10,823 bases of DNA from CALWOS01 sp963595735 (GTDB lineage: Bacteria; Bacillota; Clostridia; Oscillospirales; Oscillospiraceae), in assembly GCA_963595735.1 (NCBI GenBank), contig CAVBJJ010000049.1:1-10823 (forward strand), read 5' to 3'. The position numbers were made by a program, and so were the translations under genes. The notes under the pieces were generated by a model, which searched no databases, had not been told where the DNA came from, and saw only the letters and a program-made list of their open reading frames with translations. Shown here in pieces: positions 1 to 6,377 of this stretch (position 1 is the first letter of the stretch; each line of letters opens with the position of its first letter).

Positions 1-1362
1 CAGCTCAGCCACAACGACTCCGGCCAAGGCCATGATCGCAATGAAGTTGGGGATGACCATCAGCTGGTTGAAGAAGTCCGTCAGTTCCCACACCAGCGTG
101 TTGGAGAGCGTGGAACCCAGGAAGATAAAGGCAACCGCGACGATAGAGAAAATCAGGTTTGCCTTTTTGCTGCCCTTGAACAGATAGTTGACATTGATGC
201 GGCCAAACAGGTTCCAGCCGATGATGGTGGAAAAGGCAAAGAACAGCAGGCAGATCGCAACAAAGCCGTTTCCGACCTTGCTGCCAAACACGCTGGAGAA
301 AGCCAGCTGCGCCATGTTGGTCTTCATCACGCCGTCCACCGCTCCGCCGGACAAGATGCCGTTGTTGGCATACAGGGTGGAGATCACGACAACTGCGGTG
401 ATCGTCAGCACCACGAAAGTGTCAATAAACACGCCGACCATAGCAACGGTACCCTGCTCGTGAGGCGTTTTGGCGCGGGCAATGGCGTGTGCGTGGGGAG
501 TAGATCCCATGCCTGCCTCATTGGAGAACAGGCCGCGCTTGACGCCTTGACTGATGGCCTGCTTCAACGCAAAGCCGATGCTGCCGCCGATGATGGCATT
601 AGGCATAAAGGCGTATTTGAAGATCATGCCAAAGGTCTCGGGCAGATATCTGGCACGCACGACCAGAACGACCACACCGCCGACCAGATACAGCGCCGCC
701 ATGAGCGGAACGACCTTTTCCGTTACCGCGCCGATGCGCTGCACGCCGCCAACGAAAATGAAAATCGCCAGCGCGGAAACGACCAGTCCCATGACCCAAC
801 TGGGAACGCCAAAGGCGGTGTTGAACGATTCCCCGATGGAGTTGGACTGCACCATCGCGCCAAAGAATCCCAACGCCAGGGTGATGGCAATGGCGAAAAA
901 TCCGGCCAGGAATTTGCCAAATTTCCCCTTGAATGCCTCGCGGATGTAGTAGACTGGGCCGCCGGTGATGGTTCCGTCGTTGGAAACAACGCGGGTACGC
1001 TGCGCCAGAACCGCCTCGGCATAAATTGTGGCCATACCGAAAAAGGCAATGACCCACATCCAGAAGATTGCGCCGGGGCCGCCGACCAGAATCGCGCCGC
1101 AGGCGCCGACGATATTGCCGGTACCGACCTGGGCTGCAATCGCGGTAGTCAAAGCCTGGAACGAACTCAAGCCCTGTTCGCCTTTTTCACCGCGAAGCGA
1201 GAAGTTCCCGAAGACTTTTTTCATGCCCTGTCCGAAATATCGAACCTGAACAAATTTGGTGCGGATCGAAAAAATCAGTCCGCCGGCAACCAACAACGCG
1301 ATCAGAATATAGTCTGACATATACGCGTTGACGGTCTGTACGAAAGTGAGCAAAGAATCCAT
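1..1362 (-). CDS. Alanine/glycine:cation symporter (AGCS family), 3' end cut by window
   Basis: This is a sodium- or proton-coupled importer of small neutral amino acids in the cytoplasmic membrane. The reading frame stays open from ATG 1362 to the window edge, giving 454 residues. AGCS proteins are usually 450-480 residues, so only a short C-terminal tail is missing. Family signatures are visible: GTGN at residues 80-83, GGPGAIFWMW at 94-103, TGGPVYY at 133-139 and SNEAGMGS at 280-287. Many hydrophobic helices fit the family's roughly 11-helix fold. The start is supported by GGGGGAG at 1368-1374, five bases upstream. A tandem glycine riboswitch and terminator lie in the leader, so glycine is the likeliest substrate, with alanine possible; that assignment is inferred. 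The gene appears to be alone on its transcript within the window. Long plus-strand frames across it are shadows. Confidence 0.95.
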   Translation of the reverse strand, partial: MDSLLTFVQTVNAYMSDYILIALLVAGGLIFSIRTKFVQVRYFGQGMKKVFGNFSLRGEKGEQGLSSFQALTTAIAAQVGTGNIVGACGAILVGGPGAIFWMWVIAFFGMATIYAEAVLAQRTRVVSNDGTITGGPVYYIREAFKGKFGKFLAGFFAIAITLALGFFGAMVQSNSIGESFNTAFGVPSWVMGLVVSALAIFIFVGGVQRIGAVTEKVVPLMAALYLVGGVVVLVVRARYLPETFGMIFKYAFMPNAIIGGSIGFALKQAISQGVKRGLFSNEAGMGSTPHAHAIARAKTPHEQGTVAMVGVFIDTFVVLTITAVVVISTLYANNGILSGGAVDGVMKTNMAQLAFSSVFGSKVGNGFVAICLLFFAFSTIIGWNLFGRINVNYLFKGSKKANLIFSIVAVAFIFLGSTLSNTLVWELTDFFNQLMVIPNFIAIMALAGVVVAEL

Positions 1363-1376
1363 ACATTCTCCCCCTG

Positions 1377-1414
1377 AAAAAAATAAAGCTGCTATCTGAA
1401 TGGATAGCAGCTTT
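1377..1414 (-). terminator. Intrinsic terminator in the symporter leader (riboswitch expression platform)
   Basis: A perfect 12-bp stem (1385-1396 with 1403-1414) has a 6-nt loop. On the minus strand it is followed by A and then seven U (1383-1377). It lies between the glycine aptamers and the ribosome binding site, so it is the likely expression platform rather than the end of a gene. Confidence 0.9.
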
Positions 1415-1440
1415 TCAGGTGATTCCTGCATAAGTTGTAG

Positions 1441-1606
1441 CTTTGTCCTTTTGCCTGAGAGATTGACACAGCGATGTGTGCCTTGCCCCTTCGGCCCCTG
1501 CATTGCGCAGGCTTCTCCAAAGTCCTATCCGTTTCCAGTCTCTGCTTCGTTACAAAGCGCCTGAGAGCGTTACTCCTTCGGCCATATATGATATGTCTCC
1601 TGGAAA
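1441..1606 (-). promoter_or_regulatory. Tandem glycine riboswitch
   Basis: On the minus strand two glycine (gcvT-class) aptamers follow one another. Aptamer 1 (about 1606-1532) is closed by TTTCCAG (1606-1600) pairing with CTGGAAA (1538-1532). It contains the conserved GCCGAAGGAGTAA and CTCTCAGGC. Aptamer 2 (about 1523-1441) is closed by CTTTG pairing with CAAAG. It contains CCGAAGGGGCAA and ATCTCTCAGGCAAAAGGAC, which is nearly the family consensus. The inter-aptamer linker is short, as usual for cooperative tandem forms. It sits directly upstream of the terminator and the AGCS symporter gene. The family binds glycine. OFF-type behaviour is inferred here from the terminator and the transporter context. 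Confidence 0.95.
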
Positions 1607-1629
1607 TTTCATCTAGCAATATATAATTT

Positions 1630-1657
1630 ATTTTATTTTACCAGCTTTTTCGCACAA
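1630..1657 (-). promoter_or_regulatory. Candidate promoter of the riboswitch-symporter transcript
   Basis: On the minus strand a weak -35 TTGTGC (1657-1652) is followed by a 16-nt spacer and a -10-like TAAAAT (1635-1630). Transcription would start near 1623, shortly before aptamer 1. The region is very A/T-rich, so other -10 choices such as TATATT nearby are possible. Confidence 0.35.
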
Positions 1658-1707
1658 AAGCAAGAAAAAATGCAAGAAAACCCGATTACAGCAACTTGCT
1701 TTTGCGC
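1652..1707. repeat. 13-bp inverted repeat between two divergent transcripts
   Basis: GCACAAAAGCAAG (1652-1664) is repeated in inverted orientation at 1695-1707 with a single G/T-type difference. The spacer is 30 nt (1665-1694). The left arm covers the proposed -35 of the symporter promoter. It could be an operator or a cruciform/hairpin; no downstream T-tract makes it a clear terminator. The rest of 1660-1756 shows nothing recognisable. Confidence 0.6.
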
Positions 1708-1756
1708 AGGTCGAAAACCGAAAGCCATGACACAATTCACACGAATTAAAAATTTT

Positions 1757-1785
1757 CTGACAAAAAATGTAAAAGTTAGTAATTA
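1757..1785 (+). promoter_or_regulatory. Promoter of the membrane metallopeptidase gene
   Basis: A -35 CTGACA (1757-1762), a 17-nt spacer and a -10 TAATTA (1780-1785) match a sigma-A type promoter. The transcript would start near 1792, leaving a leader of about 155 nt before ATG 1948. Confidence 0.6.
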
Positions 1786-1810
1786 TTTTGAGAAAAGGCC
1801 GATATAGTAA

Positions 1811-1862
1811 GGGTGCGGTAAGAAATCCGCTTGCAGCGACAACGCGGACAGCAACCGCCGGT
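1811..1862 (+). promoter_or_regulatory. Structured 5' leader element of unknown class
   Basis: Near the predicted transcript start, two nested helices can form. The outer one pairs GCGGT (1815-1819) with ACCGC (1854-1858). The inner one pairs TCCGC (1826-1830) with GCGGA (1844-1848) and continues as TTG/CAA (1831-1833 with 1840-1842) around a 6-nt loop. Purine-rich GGGAGGGAG follows at 1872-1880. G/C-rich structure in an otherwise A/T-rich leader suggests a conserved RNA, either a riboswitch-like or a protein-binding element. I could not assign it to a known class. The leader from 1881 to 1932 shows nothing further. Confidence 0.4.
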
Positions 1863-1947
1863 GTCTGGAAAGGGAGGGAGATTAAAAATATAATAAGGCA
1901 TCGAAAAAGGGCAATTTGTGTGATAAGGATAGAAGGAGGAGTTTATC

Positions 1948-3003
1948 ATGAAGCGTATGTTCTTCAAGGCAACGATTTTTGTCCCAATTGGCTTGATAGT
2001 GGGTATTTTTATAAGGCCGCTTACTTTGTGCATACCACAATTGGGTTTGTTTATTAACACTTATAGTTTCAATATTTTTATTGTGGTGGCCACTGTGCTC
2101 TGGCTGTGCTGCTCTCCGGCCAAAAACAGCTGCGGCGATGGAACCTGGTCGGAACTGCTGTTCTATCTGGTACCCCTGGAAGCGGTTACGATGCTGGTTT
2201 TTGCCCAGTGGCATTTTGCAATCGCGGTGCTTCTGCTTGTGGCTTTGCTTGCCTGTGTATTTCTGCTGCTTGTTTCTCTGCGAAAGGACGCGCGCAAATA
2301 TGCAGTTACCCCGAAGCGGAAACGGATGTACAAGGCGATGTTCCGCCGGGGAACCATGCTGGTGGCTGCGGTGATATGCGCGGTACCTTGCTGCCTGTCC
2401 CTGTTTGTCTATGATATGAAGTATCCCCGCTATCAGGCGGTTCAGGAAACTTGGGAGGAGCTGTTTTCCGAGGCAAAGGATTCGCAGACAGAGGAAGACT
2501 CCACCGGCGATCCGTATGCAGAAAAAACCAGCCTTTGGAACTGCTTTACGGAAGCGCAGTGGAAAAAGTGGTCTGTTTCCGAAAAAGTCACGATTATGCA
2601 GGAGCTTGTGGATTTTGAAACGGAACAGCTCGGAATTCCCACAGTGCCCATAACGGCGGAGCTCCTTGGCTCACTTCTCCTTGGGACATATAGTGATACA
2701 ACAGGGGAGATGGAGATCAACATCCAGGCCTTGGCAAGCGCGCCGGTAGAGGAGTGCATTCAGACGGCCTGTCACGAGGTATATCATGCGTTCCAGTTTT
2801 ATCTGATCGACACCCTGGACTGGGAAAATCCCGCCATGCACACGGCCTATTTTGAGGAGTTGCAGAGCTGGATGGACAACCAAAAGGATTATAAGGACGC
2901 GGTAGCTGACGGCTTTGATGCTTACGAGAATCAGCCGGTGGAGGTGACTGCGCGGGAATATGCCAAAACGGAAAGTGCCAAAATACTGACATACATAAAT
3001 TGA
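1948..3003 (+). CDS. Membrane-anchored HExxH metallopeptidase-like protein
   Basis: I do not recognise the family of this 351-residue protein. The N-terminal half has about five hydrophobic segments (residues ~5-25, 40-57, 68-87, 90-110, 135-156). The very basic loop ~111-134 would be cytoplasmic by the positive-inside rule, placing the C-terminal domain (~157-351) outside the membrane. That domain has HEVYH at 276-280. A downstream PVEVTAREYA at 330-339 could give E332 as the third zinc ligand, as in gluzincin-type peptidases. A zinc-dependent protease role is therefore inferred, with unknown substrate. The start at ATG 1948 has a strong AGGAGGAG (1933-1940) seven bases upstream; weaker overlapping frames are shadows. 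The gene has its own promoter and structured leader, and no clear terminator before the next gene. Confidence 0.85.
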   Translation: MKRMFFKATIFVPIGLIVGIFIRPLTLCIPQLGLFINTYSFNIFIVVATVLWLCCSPAKNSCGDGTWSELLFYLVPLEAVTMLVFAQWHFAIAVLLLVALLACVFLLLVSLRKDARKYAVTPKRKRMYKAMFRRGTMLVAAVICAVPCCLSLFVYDMKYPRYQAVQETWEELFSEAKDSQTEEDSTGDPYAEKTSLWNCFTEAQWKKWSVSEKVTIMQELVDFETEQLGIPTVPITAELLGSLLLGTYSDTTGEMEINIQALASAPVEECIQTACHEVYHAFQFYLIDTLDWENPAMHTAYFEELQSWMDNQKDYKDAVADGFDAYENQPVEVTAREYAKTESAKILTYIN

Positions 3004-3072
3004 GCAGCTGGGAAGCTGGAGCAGGCGCGATCCCAAGTGAAGATATTTTACAAGCCTTTTTTCTGCTGCGGA

Positions 3073-3081
3073 TGGTACAAT
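3073..3081 (+). promoter_or_regulatory. Extended -10 promoter of the AraC/EamA pair
   Basis: TGG followed by TACAAT (3076-3081) is an extended -10 box, and the -35 region is poor. The start of transcription would fall near 3088, giving a short leader before the AraC gene. Poor -35 boxes suit promoters that need an activator, which would fit autoregulation by the encoded AraC protein (inferred). Confidence 0.45.
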
Positions 3082-3111
3082 ATATTCCATACGCCACAGC
3101 AAGGAGGAAGG

Positions 3112-3963
3112 ATGTACATGAAAAACGCGGACCGGACGATGGTCTATGACAGCAGCTTGCAGATGGAAGCCTGTCATTTCACCGGGTTTGCGCGCCCCTT
3201 TCCCAATCATTTTCACGGGTATTATGTAATCGGATTGGTAGAACAGGGGCAGCGCAGCCTTCTCTGCAAAAACCGGAAGTACACGCTGCAAAAAGGGGAC
3301 ATCGTCCTGTTTTGTCCCGGCGATAGTCACGCCTGCACCCAAATCGGCGGCGGGCATTTGGAATATTATGGGCTTAACATTCCCCGGACGACCATGCTGG
3401 AGCAGAACGAAAAAATCACCGGCAAACGGGAGCTGCCGCGGTTTCCGCGGACTGTGGTCCGGGACGGGGAACTGGCCTGCATCCTGCGTGGGCTGCACGA
3501 ACAAATCAGAGCAGGGGAGGGGGCGGTGAAGAAAGAACAGAGCCTGTCTCGGCTGCTTTCCAAACTGCTGCGGGAATATCGGGAACCGCTGGCCGACACT
3601 CTGCCGTCCTGCTCCGTGGAGGTGGAAGCGGTCTGCACTTTTATGGAAGAGCATTATGAAACACGCATTTCTTTGGCGCAGCTGTGCGAGCGCACCGGAT
3701 ATAGCAAATCCACCCTGCTCCGTGCTTTTACCAAAGCCAAGGGCATTACGCCGTACCGTTTTTTGGAAAACATCCGCATTAGCAAAGCGCAAGAATTACT
3801 GGGAAGAGGGGTTCCTGCTGTGGAAGTGGCCTTGCGGACGGGATTTTCCGCCCAAAGCCATTTCACCAATTCTTTTCATCAATTGACAGGCCTGCCCCCG
3901 GGCGTATACCGGGAGGGCTTTGGGAAAAAACGAGAAACGGAGAAAAAGACATATGAAGCATAA
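3112..3963 (+). CDS. AraC-family transcriptional regulator
   Basis: A 283-residue DNA-binding regulator. The N-terminal ligand domain is cupin-like: HFH at residues 33-35, YVIGLVEQG (38-46) and KGDIVLFCPGDSHAC (61-75) match the AraC-type arabinose-binding-like fold. The C-terminal ~100 residues hold two helix-turn-helix units, about 186-207 and 236-260. They show the usual GYSKSTLLRAF and GFSAQSHFTNSFHQLTG patterns. I chose ATG 3112, with AAGGAGG at 3101-3107. ATG 3118, two codons in, is equally possible, and 3037 would lack a ribosome binding site. The stop overlaps the exporter start by 11 nt, so the two are translationally coupled. Regulators of this type usually control the adjacent exporter; the effector is unknown. 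Confidence 0.93.
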   Translation: MYMKNADRTMVYDSSLQMEACHFTGFARPFPNHFHGYYVIGLVEQGQRSLLCKNRKYTLQKGDIVLFCPGDSHACTQIGGGHLEYYGLNIPRTTMLEQNEKITGKRELPRFPRTVVRDGELACILRGLHEQIRAGEGAVKKEQSLSRLLSKLLREYREPLADTLPSCSVEVEAVCTFMEEHYETRISLAQLCERTGYSKSTLLRAFTKAKGITPYRFLENIRISKAQELLGRGVPAVEVALRTGFSAQSHFTNSFHQLTGLPPGVYREGFGKKRETEKKTYEA

Positions 3964-4858
3964 AAACATCGCCGGACACGCCGCAAGTCTGCTTACCGTT
4001 ATCATTTGGGGAACGACCTTTATCTCCACAAAGATCTTGCTGCAAAATTTTCCGCCAGTGCAAATTTTGTTTTTTCGCTTTCTCGTTGGCCTGGCGGCAC
4101 TGCTTGTCGTATATCCGCACCGCCTGCACGGGACAACGCGAAAACAGGAGCTAAGCTTTGCCGCTGCCGGTTTATGTGGCGTTTGTCTGTACTATCTGCT
4201 GGAGAATATCGCCTTGACCTATACTATGGCGTCCAATGTGGGCATTATTATCTCCGTGGCGCCCTTTTTTACCGCGATGCTATCGCAGCTGCTGACGCGA
4301 GAAAAAAGCCTGCATCCCCGATTTTTCCTCGGTTTTGCGGTGGCGATGGCTGGGATCTTTTTGATCCGCTTCAACGGCTCCCGCTTGGAGCTGAACCCAC
4401 TTGGCGACTTGCTGGCGCTGTTGGCGGCGCTGCTTTGGGCCTGTTATTCTCTGCTGACCCGGAAAATCAGCAGCTATGGCTACCACACCGTTCTCACGAC
4501 CCGGCGTGTTTTTGCTTACGGTATTCTGTTTATGATACCCGCCCTGTTCCTGTTTGACTTTCCTTGGGATCCTGCCCGCTTTGCCGATCCGCTTTCTCTG
4601 GCGAATCTGTTGTTTCTGGGGCTGGGGGCTTCGGCGCTGTGCTTTGTCACCTGGAACTTCGGGGTAAAAGTCCTGGGGGCGGTAAAAACCAGCGTCTATA
4701 TCTATCTGGTTCCCGTTGTCACGGTGCTCACCTCGGTTCTTGTTCTGCACGAGAGGATCACCCTGCTGGCGGGGATAGGTACGGTTCTGACGCTGGCGGG
4801 CTTGTTTCTATCGGAGAAAGGAAGCTTTGCCGGAAAGCGTTCACCTAGGGGGCAATAA
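3953..4858 (+). CDS. EamA/DMT-superfamily transporter
   Basis: A 301-residue integral membrane protein of the drug/metabolite transporter superfamily. It has two EamA repeats (about residues 9-138 and 150-288) and ten predicted helices. The first helix carries the family-typical WGTTFISTKILL (19-30). The second repeat ends VYIYLVPVVTVLTSVLVLHERIT, split over residues 248-270, as is usual. Such proteins export amino acids, metabolites or small drugs; no sequence clue fixes the substrate here. ATG 3953 is preferred over an upstream TTG at 3920 because it begins at the normal family N-terminus and has a GGAG about ten bases ahead. The gene converges on the minus-strand methyltransferase-like gene with only ten bases between stop codons and no visible terminator. 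Confidence 0.92.
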   Translation: MKHKNIAGHAASLLTVIIWGTTFISTKILLQNFPPVQILFFRFLVGLAALLVVYPHRLHGTTRKQELSFAAAGLCGVCLYYLLENIALTYTMASNVGIIISVAPFFTAMLSQLLTREKSLHPRFFLGFAVAMAGIFLIRFNGSRLELNPLGDLLALLAALLWACYSLLTRKISSYGYHTVLTTRRVFAYGILFMIPALFLFDFPWDPARFADPLSLANLLFLGLGASALCFVTWNFGVKVLGAVKTSVYIYLVPVVTVLTSVLVLHERITLLAGIGTVLTLAGLFLSEKGSFAGKRSPRGQ

Positions 4859-4868
4859 TCGCCTGCGG

Positions 4869-5171
4869 CTATGGCCAAAGCGCCTTTTCCATATCCACCC
4901 GGCCATCGACCAGAAAGGGAACGCCCTCAGCCTCCAAAAGCAGACGGTGACTTTCTTGCCCAAAGGGCAAAAAGGCATCGCTGAGACTGCCGTCCTTTTT
5001 CACGACACGATGGCAGGGAAGTTCCGGCGGCGCGGCGTGCAGGGCGCAGCCGACAATGCGGGAGAGTCTCTGGTTGCCTAACAGCCTTGCGATTTGTCCG
5101 TAGCTGGTCACGCGCCCATAGGGGATTTGCGCCACGATGGCATAGATGGCGCAATAAAGAGAAGAACTCAT
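4869..5171 (-). CDS. Methylguanine-DNA methyltransferase-like protein (MGMT/Ada C-terminal family)
   Basis: A 100-residue protein consisting only of the DNA-binding/active-site domain of O6-alkylguanine-DNA alkyltransferases. IPYGRVTSYGQIARLLG (16-32) forms the winged-helix region. RIVGCALHAAP (38-48) precedes the active-site motif PCHRV (52-56), with C53 the alkyl acceptor. The tryptophan of classical alkyltransferase-like (ATL) proteins is absent, so transferase activity is possible. The N-terminal ribonuclease-like domain of full-length enzymes (about 160-180 residues) is missing, as is common in the short MGMT/Atl1 branch. The role is likely repair or sensing of alkylated guanine in the cytoplasm. 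The start overlaps the stop of the MocR gene by 4 nt (ATGA), with GGAG eight bases ahead, so translation is probably coupled. Confidence 0.9.
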   Translation of the reverse strand: MSSSLYCAIYAIVAQIPYGRVTSYGQIARLLGNQRLSRIVGCALHAAPPELPCHRVVKKDGSLSDAFLPFGQESHRLLLEAEGVPFLVDGRVDMEKALWP

Positions 5172-6268
5172 TTTGCTTTCTCCGTTTTCTGATTTTGCAA
5201 TTTTCTCCGAATGCGACTTAAATGACGCTCGAAATGTCCTTCTGCGATATATTCCGCCAGAACATACTGGTCAAACACCGGGACTGTGCAGGAATAAAAT
5301 CCCAGCTTGCGCTGATAATCCGCCATTAGCCGCTTGGGCAGCACCATATAGCCCATACGCATGGATGGCGCAAGGCTTTTGGAAAAGGTGTTCAGATAGA
5401 TCACTCGTCCGGTTCTGTCCAGCTGGAAAATCGTCTCCACCGGACGGCTGCGTGGGGAGAACTCCGAGGCAAAATCATCTTCGATGATGTACCCATCATA
5501 TTGCTTTGCCCAGCGGAGATATTCGATCCGCCGCTGCACCGGCGCGGTGATGTTGGTGGGATAGCTGTGAAAGGGCGTTGTGTGCAGCACATCCACACCG
5601 CTGCGCTCCAGAACAGCAGGTGGGATGCCCTCCTGATCCAGATCCAGCATTTTGCACTGTACCCCATTTGCCTCGTAAACCGCTCGGATTTTTTCGTAGG
5701 AGGGATTTTCCAAACCAAAAATGCGGTCGCGCCCCAGCAGCTGCACCAGAAGTCCATATAAGTACTCCGTACCGGAGCCAATTACGATTTGCTCCGGCTG
5801 GGCGACAAAGCCGCGATACCGTAGAAGATATTCCGCAATGGCGTTGCGCAGGATCGCGCAGCCGCTATGGGGCGGCTTTTGCAGCAGCTTTTCGCCGTGA
5901 TCGGTGATGACCCGGCGCATGATCTTGCTCAGGGCGGAAAAGCGGAATTCCGTGTCCGGCGGGGGCGATTCCGGATCCTGGCATAGATGCAGCACCGGAG
6001 CGGGAGCGGCGATCTCCGGCAGGGGATGAATCGCGCTGACATAAAAGCCGCTGCGCTCCTTTGCCAGAATATAGCCCTCCTCCGCCAGCTGCTGATAAGC
6101 GCCGTCAACCGTGACAACGCTGCAGCCCAGGTGTTCTGCCAGTGTACGCTTGGACGGCAGGCGATGGCCGGGGAGCAAAAAGCCCCGGAGAATGTCCTGA
6201 CGGATACATTGATATAGGTACTCATACTTGGGAGTACCGTTTCGTTCGGTGAGATTATAAGTAAGCAT
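5168..6268 (-). CDS. MocR-type regulator (GntR HTH + aminotransferase domain), C-terminally short
   Basis: A 366-residue fusion of a GntR winged helix and a fold-type I PLP aminotransferase domain. The HTH spans about residues 14-78, with LLPGHRLPSKRTLAEHLGCS (31-50) as the recognition core. The aminotransferase part shows GSGTEYLYGLL (164-174), EDDFASEF (263-270, the aspartate that contacts the PLP ring) and TFSKSLAPSMRMGY (294-307), with K297 the PLP lysine. Only 69 residues follow this lysine, against about 167 in Bacillus GabR. The small C-terminal subdomain, which carries the carboxylate-binding arginine, is therefore largely absent. The start fits the family N-terminus, though no well-placed ribosome binding site precedes it. 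The gene is divergent from the ECF S-component and overlaps the downstream methyltransferase-like gene. It may act as a PLP-responsive activator, or the truncation may have disabled it. Confidence 0.9.
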   Translation of the reverse strand: MLTYNLTERNGTPKYEYLYQCIRQDILRGFLLPGHRLPSKRTLAEHLGCSVVTVDGAYQQLAEEGYILAKERSGFYVSAIHPLPEIAAPAPVLHLCQDPESPPPDTEFRFSALSKIMRRVITDHGEKLLQKPPHSGCAILRNAIAEYLLRYRGFVAQPEQIVIGSGTEYLYGLLVQLLGRDRIFGLENPSYEKIRAVYEANGVQCKMLDLDQEGIPPAVLERSGVDVLHTTPFHSYPTNITAPVQRRIEYLRWAKQYDGYIIEDDFASEFSPRSRPVETIFQLDRTGRVIYLNTFSKSLAPSMRMGYMVLPKRLMADYQRKLGFYSCTVPVFDQYVLAEYIAEGHFERHLSRIRRKLQNQKTEKAK

Positions 6269-6298
6269 CTGATCTTATATTATTTTCCTTTTCTGATG

Positions 6299-6327
6299 AT
6301 TTTAATAATTCCAATTTTCAGTATAAT
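6299..6327 (+). promoter_or_regulatory. Promoter of the ECF S-component gene
   Basis: A perfect -10 TATAAT (6322-6327) has only a poor -35 (ATTTTA, 6299-6304) at 17-nt spacing. This suggests a promoter dependent on an activator, plausibly the divergent MocR protein. Two TCTGAT direct repeats (6268-6273 and 6292-6297) lie just upstream and are possible operator half-sites. Confidence 0.5.
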
Positions 6328-6348
6328 GAAAACATCATTTTTCGTCAA
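6320..6348 (-). promoter_or_regulatory. Promoter of the MocR-type regulator gene
   Basis: On the minus strand a -35 TTGACG (6348-6343), a 17-nt spacer and a -10 TATACT (6325-6320) form a good sigma-A promoter. Transcription would start near 6313. Its -10 shares four bases with the plus-strand -10, so the two promoters cannot be occupied together. Confidence 0.6.
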
Positions 6349-6377
6349 GAAAAATTGCAAGAGGAGGAGAAACAGAA

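Noticed and set aside
460..1317. 285-codon plus-strand frame over the symporter gene
   Set aside because: It is antisense to a full AGCS symporter reading frame with all family signatures. The translation is charged, low in hydrophobic residues and unlike any known family.
1801..1880. Cobalamin riboswitch
   Set aside because: A short stretch is faintly similar, but the conserved B12-box core and overall architecture are not present.
3004..3060. Possible terminator after the metallopeptidase gene
   Set aside because: Only a 5-bp CAGCT/AGCTG hairpin is present, and the later T-run is too far away to make an intrinsic terminator.
2671..3792. 373-codon minus-strand frame over the metallopeptidase and AraC genes
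   Set aside because: It crosses two well-supported plus-strand genes and the intergenic region between them, with no recognisable domain.
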